A DNA stretch of 64,000 nt, from the NCBI GenBank assembly GCA_947095585.1, contig OX352763.1, positions 15,673,462 through 15,737,461 of the forward strand, read 5' to 3'. Both the position numbers and the translations under genes were made by a program. The notes beneath the pieces were generated by a model that saw only the letters and a program-made list of their open reading frames with translations, was not told the origin of the DNA and made no database searches. Of this stretch, positions 48,001-56,694 are shown in pieces (position 1 is the first letter of the stretch; the number at the start of each line of letters is the position of its first letter). Origin of the DNA: Nephrocerus scutellatus. Its lineage: Eukaryota > Arthropoda > Insecta > Diptera > Pipunculidae.

Positions 48001-49736
48001 ACCACGATAATTGCTGCATTTTGTGATATCACCCTTCTTATGTATGGTGCACATCGTTGTAGAGTTGGGGACGAGCCCCGCGCTTACCCACCTTGCGGCA
48101 TGCATCTATCTAGCGTTGCTCCCTTGCAGGAGTAAATCTTACAGCCCCACGATACGTCCCCAGTCCAGGCAGTCCTCCGAACAGTTCCACCTGGTCAGAC
48201 TCGGTTTCCCCGAAGGTCAACCTTATCCGTTGGGCAAGACAACTCCCGTCGTACCAATTCGACATTGGATAGGGTCTGACATCAACGGCTTCGGAAATTT
48301 AAGGTATGAGTGTCCGGGCATTTGTAAGGCAAAACCCTGACAGCACATCCGTCCGTAACCTAAGCCATCTCATTTGCCGTCAGGATAGCAAGCTATTCCG
48401 AGTTTTCCAAAAGCGACCTTAGTCAGATCAGGTCAAGGATCTCCCATTCGTTCAGGTATGAGTGCCTGGACATTTGCAAGGCAAAATCCTGGCAGCACAT
48501 CCTTCCGGAACTTCGAACCCTATCATTTGCCACTAGGACAGCAAGCCATCCTAGGCCCTAGGCCCAACAAGCTATCCTGGCCCCAACCGACATATGTTAG
48601 ACTTGACCGCACTTAAATACGAATAGGTTGCCCAAATGTAAGGATCTCTAAGTACCAGTGGCCCTTTCTAGGTCGCATAGTACGACCTTATTTTTATTTA
48701 TCTTCCGTAGAAAAGCCCCGCACCATATACCAGATAAGAATAATGATGCAGCTGGACCCCACCACGGTGTCGTAACCCTGACTAGGGTCCGATCATGGTC
48801 CCACTTCATCCGGGACAGATGACCCATGGTTAACGAGGTTCTTCTCCTAAACTCCTCCTTGTAACCGGCTACGGCGGAGTTGTGTATGGGGGCACAGGTG
48901 GTCTCTTCGCCAGTCTTCCTTACATACTTGCACTATTATTTCATGAATTGCTTCGTGTAATGTGGGTCCTCCTATTTTTATCAGTTCCGCTGGGATCCCA
49001 TCATAAATATTAGGTAAGGTAGTATAATAGAATAGAATCCAATTTTAAGCCAATCAATTATTGCCAAATAATCAACAAAACCAACCACAAAAATTACCAA
49101 TAAGTTTGCGTAATTTACTCAAAACCAGCAAGAGTTTTTTTTTAAACAAAATTATAAATTCAAATTAAGAGGCGAAACAAATCTGTTAAGCGTATGACAT
49201 AACACGAAGAGTTGCAAATGAAATAAAACGTTGGTCATTTTGCCACCAATAGAGGTAAACAATTAATACAACATTTTGTTGGGTCGCATCAGACTGCAGG
49301 CTTGAAACTCCCGCCTATTCATACTAATCTGTTAGATTTTGATTCTCTTTAACCTCTGTCATAGCACTTGATTTATGAGTTAACCCCATCCATTCCTCAT
49401 TCGAAAACTTACCTCGGATGCACAACTGCGAATGCAATTGCCTGTTACGTCACTGCTTGACTTGACAGGGAAATTCCCAACGGCTGTGCTATCAGCGCTA
49501 ACGTCCACATTGGTATGAGGCAATTCTTCTGCATTATCAACGATGACAACGCCGACTGGCGCAACATTGCCATTGTCACATTTACACACTCCACAGATAA
49601 AAAGTAAATTAATCAAAATCAATGAAACAACAGTAATTAATGGCGATGAATTATTGCGGACAATTCGCGAAGATGACGTCACACCCGCCGCAACACGGCC
49701 GCCGCCAGTCAATGGAAAGCAAACCAAAAGCAACAT
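27027..49736 (-). CDS. sev: Sevenless receptor tyrosine kinase
   Basis: Fourteen exons join in frame (minus strand, 5' to 3'): 49736-49413, 42785-42708, 39071-39006, 38944-38612, 38551-38312, 36721-36390, 36323-36203, 36144-31626, 31565-31261, 31188-30991, 30940-30504, 30449-30319, 30249-30193, 27397-27027. All junctions are GT-AG. The product is about 2503 residues; Drosophila Sev is 2554. It has an N-terminal hydrophobic anchor (32-50), a Cys-rich block ([20 protein letters not shown]), fibronectin III and YWTD-type repeats, a basic site RRVRR (1887-1891) where Sev is cleaved, and a membrane helix (1980-2002). The kinase has [15 protein letters not shown] (K2106), HRDLACRN (D2208), DFG (D2230) and the activation loop YKNDYY. 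The C-terminus INEGCSRL matches Drosophila. Sev receives Boss to specify R7 photoreceptors. The start ATG is the first in an open frame after a stop; a further 5' exon is possible. Confidence 0.97.
27530..27900 (+). mobile_element. LINE RNase H/C-terminal fragment in the last sev intron
   Basis: The plus strand reads [31 protein letters not shown] and, in another frame, [19 protein letters not shown]. This is the end of a LINE RNase H and its C-terminal tail. It is the same family as 39620-40250. It lies opposite to sev transcription within intron 13. Confidence 0.75.
28305..28567. mobile_element. Foldback MITE with TTCAACCCGAGCGAG inverted ends
   Basis: TTCAACCCGAGCGAG at 28318-28332 is repeated in inverted form near 28537-28552. 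Weaker inverted similarity extends outward (TATTATT-T-TT) and inward (GGGTAA-T-TACTC). There is no coding capacity. It is inserted in sev intron 13. Confidence 0.65.
28570..29940. other. Sev intron 13, no further feature seen
   Basis: Intronic sequence without a supported gene. ORFs of 85-96 residues on both strands near 28954-29315 lack motifs. Confidence 0.4.
29942..30062. repeat. Near-perfect 55-bp hairpin in sev intron 13
   Basis: Arm 29942-29996 (GATTCGATTTGCTGCGTGTA...) and arm 30008-30062 are inverted copies with 51 of 55 positions matching and an 11-nt loop (GACGAAAACCA). Part of the arm (TTTCGATTTGCTGGGTATGA) recurs just upstream near 29915. The stem would form in either transcript, including the sev pre-mRNA. 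Confidence 0.9.
31566..31625 (-). other. In-frame 60-nt sev intron after the membrane helix
   Basis: The intron begins GTAAGTTTGC and ends AATGTTGCAG on the minus strand. Its length is a multiple of three and it holds no stop codon, so the genomic ORF reads straight through it. Splicing gives ...[15 protein letters not shown], the arrangement expected from Drosophila (short basic juxtamembrane, then RLRAKKLL). Confidence 0.85.
36830..36985 (+). mobile_element. RTE-like LINE 3' end in sev intron 5
   Basis: GGCCAGGACCGGACCCCGGTTACAGAGCC with AAATATGATGATGATAC matches the 3' end of the RTE-like element (7419-7472). It is a 5'-truncated copy of about 150 bp. Confidence 0.7.
37290..37780 (+). mobile_element. 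Jockey-like RT fragment in sev intron 5
   Basis: The plus strand reads [20 protein letters not shown] (RT motif B), then in shifted frames [13 protein letters not shown] and a [18 protein letters not shown] stretch. This is the RT middle of a jockey-type LINE with frameshifts. Flanking intron sequence at 37780-38220 shows nothing further. Confidence 0.75.
39610..40270 (+). mobile_element. LINE RNase H fragment in sev intron 2
   Basis: [20 protein letters not shown] gives the first Asp block of RNase H, followed by a frame-shifted [13 protein letters not shown] stretch, [11 protein letters not shown] and [10 protein letters not shown]. It is related to the 27.5 kb fragment. A short (ATC)n tract at 40465-40485 follows. 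Confidence 0.7.
40890..41720 (-). mobile_element. LINE family A: RT to C-terminal fragment in sev intron 2
   Basis: Minus-strand reading gives RT text [20 protein letters not shown] and [17 protein letters not shown] (the ADD catalytic block has become TNE), then [13 protein letters not shown] in the thumb. A deletion follows, then the post-RNase H tail [39 protein letters not shown] and [20 protein letters not shown]. It is homologous to 1.1-1.9 kb and 55.4-56.3 kb. It is inactive. Confidence 0.85.
42272..42500 (+). repeat. Tandem duplication of a roughly 105-bp unit
   Basis: The unit TTTTTCACGCGTCCAAACCG...GTGTTCGCTG-GA-TG-AGTAAATAACAAA occurs at 42272-42368 and again at 42375-42500. The second copy is about 25 bp longer through an internal insertion. 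It lies in sev intron 2, 210 bp from exon 2. Confidence 0.8.
43028..43100 (-). tRNA. tRNA-Arg (anticodon TCG)
   Basis: A 73-nt cloverleaf folds on the minus strand: acceptor GACCGTG/CACGGTC, D arm GCCT-AATGGATA-AGGC, anticodon arm TCGGA-CTTCGAA-TCCGA with TCG at the tip, variable AGATT, T arm GCAGG-TTCGAGT-CCTGT, discriminator G. The A box (TGGCCTAATGG) and B box (GGTTCGAGTCC) are intact. A Pol III terminator of seven T lies 10-16 nt downstream (43011-43017). It has no intron. The gene is nested in sev intron 1 on the same strand as sev. Confidence 0.97.
43505..43590 (+). repeat. Dispersed repeat fragment next to the gypsy relic
   Basis: AAAATTAAAATTTTTCATGTAAACTCTCTAATAGGAGAT resembles the inverse at 53270-53310 and the plus stretch at 63920-63955. 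It looks like the head or an alternative unit of the dispersed family. Confidence 0.5.
43600..46070 (+). mobile_element. Ty3/gypsy retrotransposon 3' half with nested insertion
   Basis: The plus strand gives the gypsy RNase H ([40 protein letters not shown]), then integrase pieces in broken frames: [12 protein letters not shown] and [18 protein letters not shown] (D-D parts of DDE), the [15 protein letters not shown] region and [18 protein letters not shown]. Reading stops at about 44735, where 450 bp of the dispersed tandem repeat is inserted. The integrase C-terminal part resumes at 45195 ([19 protein letters not shown], then HANQLKTSH, ending [10 protein letters not shown] at 45660). The AT-rich sequence to 46070 is probably the 3' LTR; I could not match a 5' LTR. 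It has many frameshifts and is dead. Confidence 0.8.
44770..45195 (+). repeat. Dispersed tandem repeat (AAAATCGGGT family), four units, inside gypsy
   Basis: Four units each contain GTGTTG-CCATCGGAGATA and TTTGAAGAAAATCGGGTA followed by a T run and GGGGCCCGATCACTTC. The array ends with GTTAATATAGAGAATTTAAA, the same terminus as at 23866-23888 and, inverted, at about 60975. The gypsy reading frame continues on both sides, so the array was inserted as a unit. Confidence 0.85.
46071..47310. other. Sev intron 1, no further gene; (TTG)n tract
   Basis: No supported gene. An open frame of 144 codons on the plus strand (46450-46884) starts at TTG, not ATG, and has no recognised domain. A (TTG)n microsatellite lies near 47090-47120. 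Confidence 0.4.
47320..49030 (-). mobile_element. RTE-like LINE RT in sev intron 1, interrupted
   Basis: The minus strand reads [20 protein letters not shown] (47800-47853), [33 protein letters not shown], then [18 protein letters not shown] with intact YADD, then [13 protein letters not shown]. Upstream (47870-48060) are the finger motifs shared with 51190-51300. Between about 48070 and 48890 an unrelated stretch is inserted, then RTE sequence (CTTCGCCAGTCTTCC...) resumes to 49030. It lacks part of motif A after FKAAYD. Confidence 0.8.
48304..48600 (+). repeat. Tandem repeat of about 152 bp, two units
   Basis: GGTATGAGTG-C-GG-CATTTG-AAGGCAAAA-CCTG-CAGCACATCC starts at 48303 and again at 48455. 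CATTTGCC---AGGA-AGCAAGC follows in both. It lies inside the insertion that splits the RTE-like element. Confidence 0.7.
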
Positions 49737-51180
49737 TACGCGACGACAAAACACAATAACATTAGAATCATGCGAAAAATGCTCGAACTCCAATTACAAG
49801 ACAATTTGTCACACACAGCTTTGACCTCGAAAATGATTGCGCTCACCCACCCGGCTGGCGACCGATCTGGATCCTACCCTTAATAATCCGCAACAAACGA
49901 AATTTCTCAATCGTTAATTTAATTTCACTTTTTACCAGTGAGCGGTGACATTTTTATTTGTTATTGTTGTTGTTGTTGTTGATGCTACTGCTGTCGTCGT
50001 CGCGCCATCAACGCTCAATTGTTAATAATTATTGGGAGGGTACAGCACAGATCGCTCAGCAGCTTAACAGATCGATGGAGTTCCATTTTTGTTGCAAATT
50101 TGCTGAGAAAAGTTATTTATGATGTGAACAATTTCGCCAATCGAAACAATTAAGATAAAACCGGTTATTTAATTCCAAAGTGCAGCAATCCAGCAATAAA
50201 TGCAGCCAATCAGTTCACCTGATTAAGAGCACAAGTTACTCCTAAGAACAGAAAAGCTGCGCTTGCACACGGCGTCTTGCGAATTTATGCTACACTCTGC
50301 GTTCTCTCGGCTCCAGCTAGCGATTCCAACAAAAAAAAATTGACTCACGTCTTTGCCGATCCACACGCGAACCGTTGCTATTGCACTTGTTGTACGTGTA
50401 CCTCGAACGGTCGGACCTCAACTGAAAATAAACTGACGAGTAACCGGCCGACAGACCCCAAGTCTTTGGTTAGCAAAAATTAATTAATGGGAGCTGCGCG
50501 TCTCAATCTCAACGATCCAAATTACGTCACCGTTACCGGCATAGAGAACGCATTCTGATTCTGTCTTGTCGGGCTCTGATATTGTTGTTGTTAAACGTAA
50601 AACGATGACGAGGGCGTCGTTGTCGTTTCACATAGCCCCTTCTACTCAGAGTCTGCTCGGATGACGTATGAATTTCAACCGCAGGACGCAAAGTTCCAGT
50701 TGAGCGATGTCCCCTTGCAAATATCGTAAATCGTGGATGGTTTTGTTTTGCATGACGCTTTAAGACAGACTCTGTGGGAATGAACAGTATACGTTTTCTC
50801 TTTTCGACGTGAAACATCTATAAAATCTCCACCGAAGCTGAAGCCGAAGTCGGTACCTGAACAGAAATTAGAAGCATAACAAAAAGGGTTATATCATTGA
50901 CTTAATAATTCCCTAACTGTTAAGCATGAATTATAAGCATAAGCACGCATGGACGAATTTGCCAATGCACAGAAAGTGTATTCTGCGATTATAATAGAGC
51001 TTAGCTCTGATTCGTTAATTTTAAATTTGCCTGTAAGATACGAAAAACAGAGACAAATGCTAATGCACGCAAAATTTCATTATAATCATTTGTTGTAATT
51101 TGGCAAACATGGGCAAGCATTTCGTTGACATCGAGGTAGTTAAAGGATTGCACTACTTCAAATTCGCGTTCCACTATTTT
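49737..51180. other. Sev 5' flank, no other gene recognised
   Basis: This should hold the sev 5' UTR, promoter and possibly enhancers. I see no TATA box at a sensible distance. A (GTT)n tract lies at 49960-49980. ORFs of 68-94 residues near 50277-50817 look like chance. Confidence 0.4.
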
Positions 51181-51184
51181 TGAA

Positions 51185-51560
51185 GGATAGAGGAGAAAAT
51201 CTTATACGCGGTACTCAACAACGTTATACCACGATAACTGCTGTATGTTGTGATATCTCCTTTCTTATCTATAGGGAACAGTATGCCTCTTCGCCAGTCT
51301 TCTGGCATCGCTTCTTCCTCCCATACTTGCACTATTAGTTCATGAATCGCTTGGTGTATTGCTAAACCTCCGCACCGCTGGGATACAATCTGATCCCGGG
51401 GCCTTATTATTTTTGAACCGATTTATCGCTCTTCTAACTTCGTCTATGCTTGGTGGCGGCAGCATAGTGAGGTCTTCAGTGATTGGTGGAGCCCTCAGTT
51501 AGCAGGCCATTTAGCAATTAATGAAAGTGCTCTTCCTATCGCTTTAAAATGTAAACTGAT
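51185..51560 (-). mobile_element. RTE-like LINE fragment (RT N-terminal fingers)
   Basis: The minus strand gives NRFKNNKAPGSD-IPA, then IVQVWEEEAMPEDWR-like text and [15 protein letters not shown]. These are the first RT blocks. The same sequence lies at 47960-48060 and 48900-49000. Confidence 0.75.
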
Positions 51561-51599
51561 CGGCGATCATATTGCATAACTACCTAAACACAGTAATGC

Positions 51600-51700
51600 A
51601 GCTGTGGCCGTAGTAATATATAATAATATATATATGCATATAACTAGATAATATATATACATATAGTTATATGCATATAAAATATAAATATAGAAAACGT
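51600..51700. repeat. AT-rich palindromic tract
   Basis: A run of TATA/ATAT with inverted halves: TATATGCATATAACTA near 51632 and TAGTTATATGCATATA near 51665. Confidence 0.6.
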
Positions 51701-51969
51701 GGCATAAAAGTGGGCAGCGAGGAACAACAGTGAAACAACAGTGCAATAACAGTGTAACGCTTGAAAATTGTAGCCCCTCCGTAAAAAAAGTTTCACTTCC
51801 AAGAGATTGGAAAAATACATTGCGCACTTTGTTTATACATACACTACATGCTTAATAAAATAATTCACTAAGCCAAAAAGCATCAATTGTATTTGCGCCA
51901 CAAGAACTATGGTAACCCTTTTTTGTACTAAGAAATTTTGGAAACATACCACACGTACCCAAGTCATTG

Positions 51970-52060
51970 ATTAAGAGCGTGGCCACACAGGCATGGGAAT
52001 GAAAGTCATGCCAATGAACGTAGTGGCTACACTGAGCGAAGCATTTGTCTGTGTTATTCC
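51970..52060 (+). repeat. Short dispersed repeat, copy 2
   Basis: GAGCGTGGCCACACAGGCAT, GGGAATGAAAGTCATG and CAATGAACG--GTGGCTACA match the inverse copy at 24290-24378. Confidence 0.6.
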
Positions 52061-52559
52061 TTTCAATATTTATCCTCAGTAGTTTAACGATAAAGTTTTG
52101 ATTTTGAATTTTTCGTATTTGACAACAAACAATAACAACTGGTTTTCTGTTGGTAGTTCTTTTCGAAAAACAATTAATTTTATTTAGTTGCGTTTAAGAA
52201 TTCAAACAAAATCGTGACTAACTACGATGTTTAAGACACGTTTAATATTATAATTTTCGTGCATTGATTTATAAAAATCAATGACGTCTACCGGTTTCGA
52301 CCTAAGTATTCCAGAAGAATTTATTGTATAAATATTATTTATTCCATTCTTTCTGTACCTAAGGCATGCATTTTTTGTCGGAGAAACGGAGAAAACAGAG
52401 AAATCCGTGATATGCGTTAATTTGTTCTCTGATCAGATCTGTCAGATCAAAAAAATTATCTGCTGTTTTTTTTTTACCAGAGAAAATTTTTATTCTTCAG
52501 CTAAATGCTCCATAGTAGTCGACATGTCTCATGTTTAAAGAAACAAATAACAACAGCTG

Positions 52560-53330
52560 TAAAAAAATTTTCTGTATATTTATAAAATCTCTATATGTCA
52601 GTGCCCATATATTTTTTTTAAATATCAACCCGATTTTGTTCAAATTTAAAAAACATCTGTAAAAAATTTTTGTAAAATTTTTGGTGGGCAGAGGGGTGCC
52701 CATATAATTTGTTTAAATATTTACACGATTTTTCTTCTAATTTTAAGCAAATGTGTATCTCCGATGGACAAAACTTTCTGTAATAATATTGGAGTAATAT
52801 ATAATTTTTTTAAAAATTAATCTGATGGAAACAGTTATTATTGAAATTTGAAAGAAACACATTGTCGGGGGCTCCCATACACATGTACATATGTGTATCT
52901 CAGGCAAAACCTTCTCTATAGAAAGCCCAACTCTACGCATACTAATGCTGTAAACCAAGACCAAACGCATGTGTGTTTGTGGGATGTGAATACGGTGTAC
53001 AAAAAATAAGAAGTCGCAAAGAGCGAGAAACGTAAGATGTGGTAGTGGGAAACAGAAATATTTTATATGGATTTTGCTCTTTAGTTGATTACTAAATACA
53101 AATACGTTTGGTCTCAATCTAAGCATGTATCTGTGTACGATCGGAACAGTTGGGCTTTCTATAGAGAAGGTTTTGATCTCAGGTGACAGCAGTTTTTGTA
53201 AAAAATTTAAAGTGAAGGTGCTCTAATGTTAATTTTTCCAAATCAACACGGTTCAAACTTTGCACACTTTTCTATTGGAGAGTTTACATGAACAATTTAA
53301 ATTTTTATTGGTTGTTTTTTTTTCAGAGTA
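52560..53330 (-). repeat. Dispersed tandem repeat (AAAATCGGGT family), inverted, with a MITE inside
   Basis: The reverse complement carries several family units (CCATCGGAGATACACATTTG, then AAATTAGAAGAAAAATCG, then a T run). A hAT-type MITE (52905-53175) is inserted at GTATCTCAGG. The right part, 53184-53330, includes the TTCATGTAAACTCTCCAATAG motif. Confidence 0.7.
52905..53175. mobile_element. hAT-type MITE, 28-bp perfect TIRs and 8-bp TSD
   Basis: CAAAACCTTCTCTATAGAAA then GCCCAACT at 52905-52932 is repeated in perfect inversion at 53148-53175. ATCTCAGG flanks both ends (52897-52904 and 53176-53183), an 8-bp target duplication as made by hAT transposases. The 271-bp element has no transposase, so it is non-autonomous. 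The intact ends indicate a recent insertion. Confidence 0.9.
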
Positions 53331-53945
53331 AATAGAACCTATCCGAGAATTATCGGAATGTAAAAAAAAACTACTAAGAATGAAAAAATAAAGCATTTTT
53401 GAATTTTAACAGTTAAATTATCTCTCCGATCACTTCGACATAAGGTTCTAGAATGGAAAAACGGAAACGAATTTGCTTTGATATAGCTCCTATCTCATAA
53501 AAAGTAAAATATTTATATTTTCTTTATTAAAACTACATAACATGATGTAAAAATACCCTTCCAGTTATCCAGAGTTGAAAGGATATATTTCGTAAAATCA
53601 TTAATAAAAACTTCATAAACGGGGTTATAAATAATAAATAAGTGATAATAATAACAATACTTTTATTTTTTATTGTATGGTTATAAACGTCAAATTATGT
53701 TTTTGTGGTAGGAGCTATTTCACAGTTTAGTCACGTATACAATTAAAAAAAACGTTAACAATTGCAAATCGACTAATTTATGAAAATCATACAATCATTG
53801 CAATTCAAAAGTTGAATAAAATTTTTGGTAGCTAAATTTAACATCCCTGTGTAGTTCAGGTTCTGGTTCATCGGACATACCCAAAATATTATTCTCATTT
53901 TGACATCTACTAAGTACAAATTTATAAACCATTAACAAAGCTGTC
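53330..53945. other. No feature seen
   Basis: AT-rich sequence without a supported feature. Confidence 0.35.
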
Positions 53946-53947
53946 AG

Positions 53948-54268
53948 TCAGTTTCTATGCCCATTGGGCGGCTGTGTACTTGTGTTTTGTGTATTTTCGT
54001 TGGTTTGATTCCAATTTTGGTTCTTCCAATATCCAATTAGCTTGAAGCTCGGCCAACCCTCGACCTGCTCAATTACTGCTGCTATACGTTCGTCTAATGT
54101 GTCAGACCTCAGTGAGACAGCTCCCAAAGGAAAGTAAAAAAAAACAAATAAAGATGTTTTTAATAATTCCCAAAGACAACAGTATTCAAATTTAATTATC
54201 GTCTCGTAAAAATTCGTCTGTTTTTGTTGGATGACCGTCACCGTGCCCGTGACCGATGTAATCGTCAT
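53948..54268 (-). CDS. Hypothetical ORF or terminal exon, unrecognised
   Basis: An ATG at 54268 opens 106 codons on the minus strand. The last 57 residues (SLRSDTLDERIAAVIEQVEG, then WPSFKLIGYWKNQNWNQT) look protein-like in composition. The first half looks less so, and a pyrimidine tract ending TTTCCTTTGGGAG just before that part could be a splice acceptor. It may therefore be a last exon of a minus-strand gene whose other exons I cannot place. I do not recognise the family. The upstream third lies close to the start of an opposing ORF (54303-54503). Confidence 0.3.
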   Translation of the reverse strand: MTITSVTGTVTVIQQKQTNFYETIIKFEYCCLWELLKTSLFVFFYFPLGAVSLRSDTLDERIAAVIEQVEGWPSFKLIGYWKNQNWNQTNENTQNTSTQPPNGHRN

Positions 54269-54302
54269 CGTTCGTGTTTTGCAGTCTTTGTCGTTGGTGT
54301 GG

Positions 54303-54503
54303 ATGTCGAAGTCTCCATTTTCAAGTTATGTGGACATTTTTTTCATAACTTCATGTAGTTTTACTATATTTTCTATTTTAGTGTGTGGTGTTGTTTTATT
54401 TATTACGTCAAAACTTTCCAAACAGTTTTTAGTGAAATATTATTTTAACAACTCAGCATCGATAGCAGCGAGAGAGTTAAATGAAAATCCGGCTTACCAG
54501 TGA
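54303..54503 (+). CDS. Hypothetical small single-pass membrane protein
   Basis: The ATG at 54303 (MSKSPFSSYV) gives 66 residues. Residues 10-33 are hydrophobic (IFFITSCSFTIFSILVCGVV), followed by a basic edge (TSKLSKQF) and a polar tail (KYYFNNSASIAARELNENPA) ending before TGA. The layout is that of a small membrane protein with a short cytosolic or lumenal tail. I do not know the family, and no promoter or polyA signal is obvious. It could be chance, but the tail composition and fair start context make it worth keeping. Confidence 0.35.
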   Translation: MSKSPFSSYVDIFFITSCSFTIFSILVCGVVLFITSKLSKQFLVKYYFNNSASIAARELNENPAYQ

Positions 54504-54655
54504 TCAGTGAATTAGAAAAATTTGGAATTCTAGTACTATACAAACTTTTAGTGTACTTTATTGCCGCTGTCATCTTCGTAGTGAAAAAATCTTATGTCTA
54601 TGCATTTGACAGCTGCTAATATTTGCTGGGTTGCTCCTCCTCCGGGTACTTCTTT

Positions 54656-54769
54656 TCAACTGTCCGTTTTTTTATATGGTGTTTGCGTGTCGTGCCCCCA
54701 GTTTTGTAGACTCAAATAATAGTTTGTTGCTGTCTGCAGCTGCTCCCATTCCATCAGTGCCAGTGCAAC
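54656..54769 (-). CDS. Possible terminal exon, unrecognised
   Basis: On the minus strand an acceptor (CGCATTGCAG) at 54770-54779 is followed by 37 codons to a TGA at 54656: ALALMEWEQLQTATNYYLSL, then QNWGHDTQTPYKKTDS. The composition resembles a helical protein end rather than noise. No donor for an upstream exon is visible within a few hundred bases. It may belong to the same gene as the ORF at 53948-54268 or be a relic. Confidence 0.25.
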   Translation of the reverse strand, partial: VALALMEWEQLQTATNYYLSLQNWGHDTQTPYKKTDS

Positions 54770-54779
54770 CTGCAATGCG

Positions 54780-55435
54780 GTTTATAAAAAATTATTTAAT
54801 ACAACGATGAGCAATCCAATTAAAGCAGAAAATCTTTAAAAATCTCTTCAACTGCCAAGGTAGGTAATGTTATGACAACAACAATCATCCCTTTTTGAAT
54901 TTTGTTCTATTATTATGCAGAGAATGAAATTTTGATTGCATTATCTTCAAAAGTATACATACAAAGCTTTGTTTTTCATTTCACGTTTCAATTATCTAAA
55001 TTCTAAAAACTTTATTTTGCTTATTTGTGTGGTTGTTTTGTGCATTCTGCCTTGTCGTCGCCGTCATTTACTGCCGCCGCCTCAACGCAGCAGTTTCTGC
55101 GCCGTTTTGTCTTCCTATCAATTCGTTCGTTTGTGCTGTACTCGCTGTCACTACGTATCGGCTCGTCGCGGTCGTCGACGTTGACGTTGTCGTTGTTGTG
55201 CGCTTCACATTCCATGGCCTTGGACAACTTTTATTGTTTTTTTTTTATTTTTTACGTTTTCCTACTCCCTCCAATCATTCGTCTAATTGTTATTCACAAT
55301 TATTAATCATTTCAGCGTTTTGTTCTTTTTGCATGAGGCGTTTTAAAAATTTCGCACACTTAAGGTGTGGAAGTTTGTTTGTTTGGAAGACCACGCTAGA
55401 TTTTTAATTTTTTTTTAAATAAAACAACCCTAGAC
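54780..55435. other. No gene recognised
   Basis: Overlapping ORFs on both strands at 55021-55407 are driven by a CGTCG-rich tract (GTCGTCGACGTTGACGTTGT) and show no motif. I see nothing else. Confidence 0.35.
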
Positions 55436-55439
55436 CTAG

Positions 55440-56335
55440 TGAACGATAGTTATCCTTTGTCGCGGAGCCTCGCATCCCCGCCGACGAACATATTGCTTTA
55501 TGGAAAGTACTTCACCTTAACTCAGATCAATGCTGGACAATCACAGAGAATGTGCACGTATGATTCATCACCCTCCGAGCAGAACCTACATTCAGTGTCT
55601 GAGCCCAGATTATTTCTGCTAAGGTGATATCGCAAGCCATAGTGTCCTGTGAGAAAGCTCACAAGCTTTCTGATGCTATCCTTGTCAAGATCAAGAATTT
55701 CCTTATAGGAAAAGGGTCTGATTCGATTTTTTGAATTGCCTAAACCCTGGGGTATTATCCCAATAGGCTAGACGAAGTTTATTTTCCCACTTCTTAAACA
55801 TTGCTGTGGTGGCAGTCCAGTTGACACCACAGTAAGGTTCCGGGGATAGCACAAAACATGTCTCTTTTGGGAATTGAGTCAAGAAATTTTAGATGTTCTA
55901 CATAATCACCTGGTTTGTACCACCTTCTAGTTGGTGAACAGCTTCTAATGCACCTAGACATGCAATTCTTTTTAGCTTCTGAAGCTTATTTGCCGTTGTC
56001 CGCTCAGGAGCTTTCGGCCACTAAACGATTGTCGCGTACGTGATAATAGGTCTTACCATCATAGTATACATCCAATGTATCATTTTCGGACCTCACCTCA
56101 CTGGAATAATCTAACATCGAGCCTTTGATGATGATAGGTCCCATAGCGGACAGCCTTCTTTTCGTGAAAGGCACTAGAACGGTTTTGCAAGGATTAATAA
56201 AAAGCTCTTCTCTGCTGCACCATTCTAAGACGTGAAGTAACGCATCTTGCATGACATTTGTAATGGTCGTGCTGTGCTTACCGCTAATTAAAATCGCCAA
56301 GTCATCGGCAATCCTGTCTGATGCTTGACGAGTGC
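55440..56335 (-). mobile_element. LINE family A: RT thumb and C-terminal fragment
   Basis: The minus strand reads [40 protein letters not shown] and VPFTKRRLSAMGP (RT after the ADD block), then the tail PEPYCGVNWTATTAM, RPFSYKEILDLDKDSIRKL and a Cys-rich end (CRFCSEGDESYVHILC). It aligns with 1.07-1.86 kb and 40.9-41.7 kb. The RNase H is deleted. Confidence 0.85.
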
Positions 56336-56389
56336 CTTATGTATTTGTGCCGCTTCTGGGATATCAGCAATATTTTCGCTGCATATCCT

Positions 56390-56640
56390 TCATGTAGCTC
56401 GTTTTGATCGTCTCAATTCAGAGTTATACTCCGTAAGGACAAACCTATAGTCGTCCCAGCTCTTCATGCGTTTAGCAGTGTTGGAAAGCTTTCTAACTTT
56501 CTTCATAAGTTTGGCAAGCCGGTCATTCCACCAGGGAACCTTACGTTTGCTCAAACAGGTTTTGGGGACACAGATGCCGAATTGCTCTAAAGTGATTGTT
56601 AAATCTATCGAGTCCACATGCGACCTACATGAAGCAGCAG
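56390..56640 (-). mobile_element. LINE fragment: endonuclease-RT linker, minus orientation
   Basis: The minus strand gives QFGICVPKTCLSKRKVPWWN, then DRLAKLMKKVRKLSNTAKRM and DDYRFVLTEYNSELRRSKR. This is the linker between endonuclease and RT of family A-type LINEs. Confidence 0.75.
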
Positions 56641-56694
56641 GGACCTAGATAAAGCAGCATAACATTTGAATTATATGTTGCTTACTTCCAGTAG

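Noticed and set aside
55021..55407. ORFs of 93-126 residues on both strands
   Set aside because: They arise from a simple CGTCG/GTTGTC-rich tract; no recognisable protein features.
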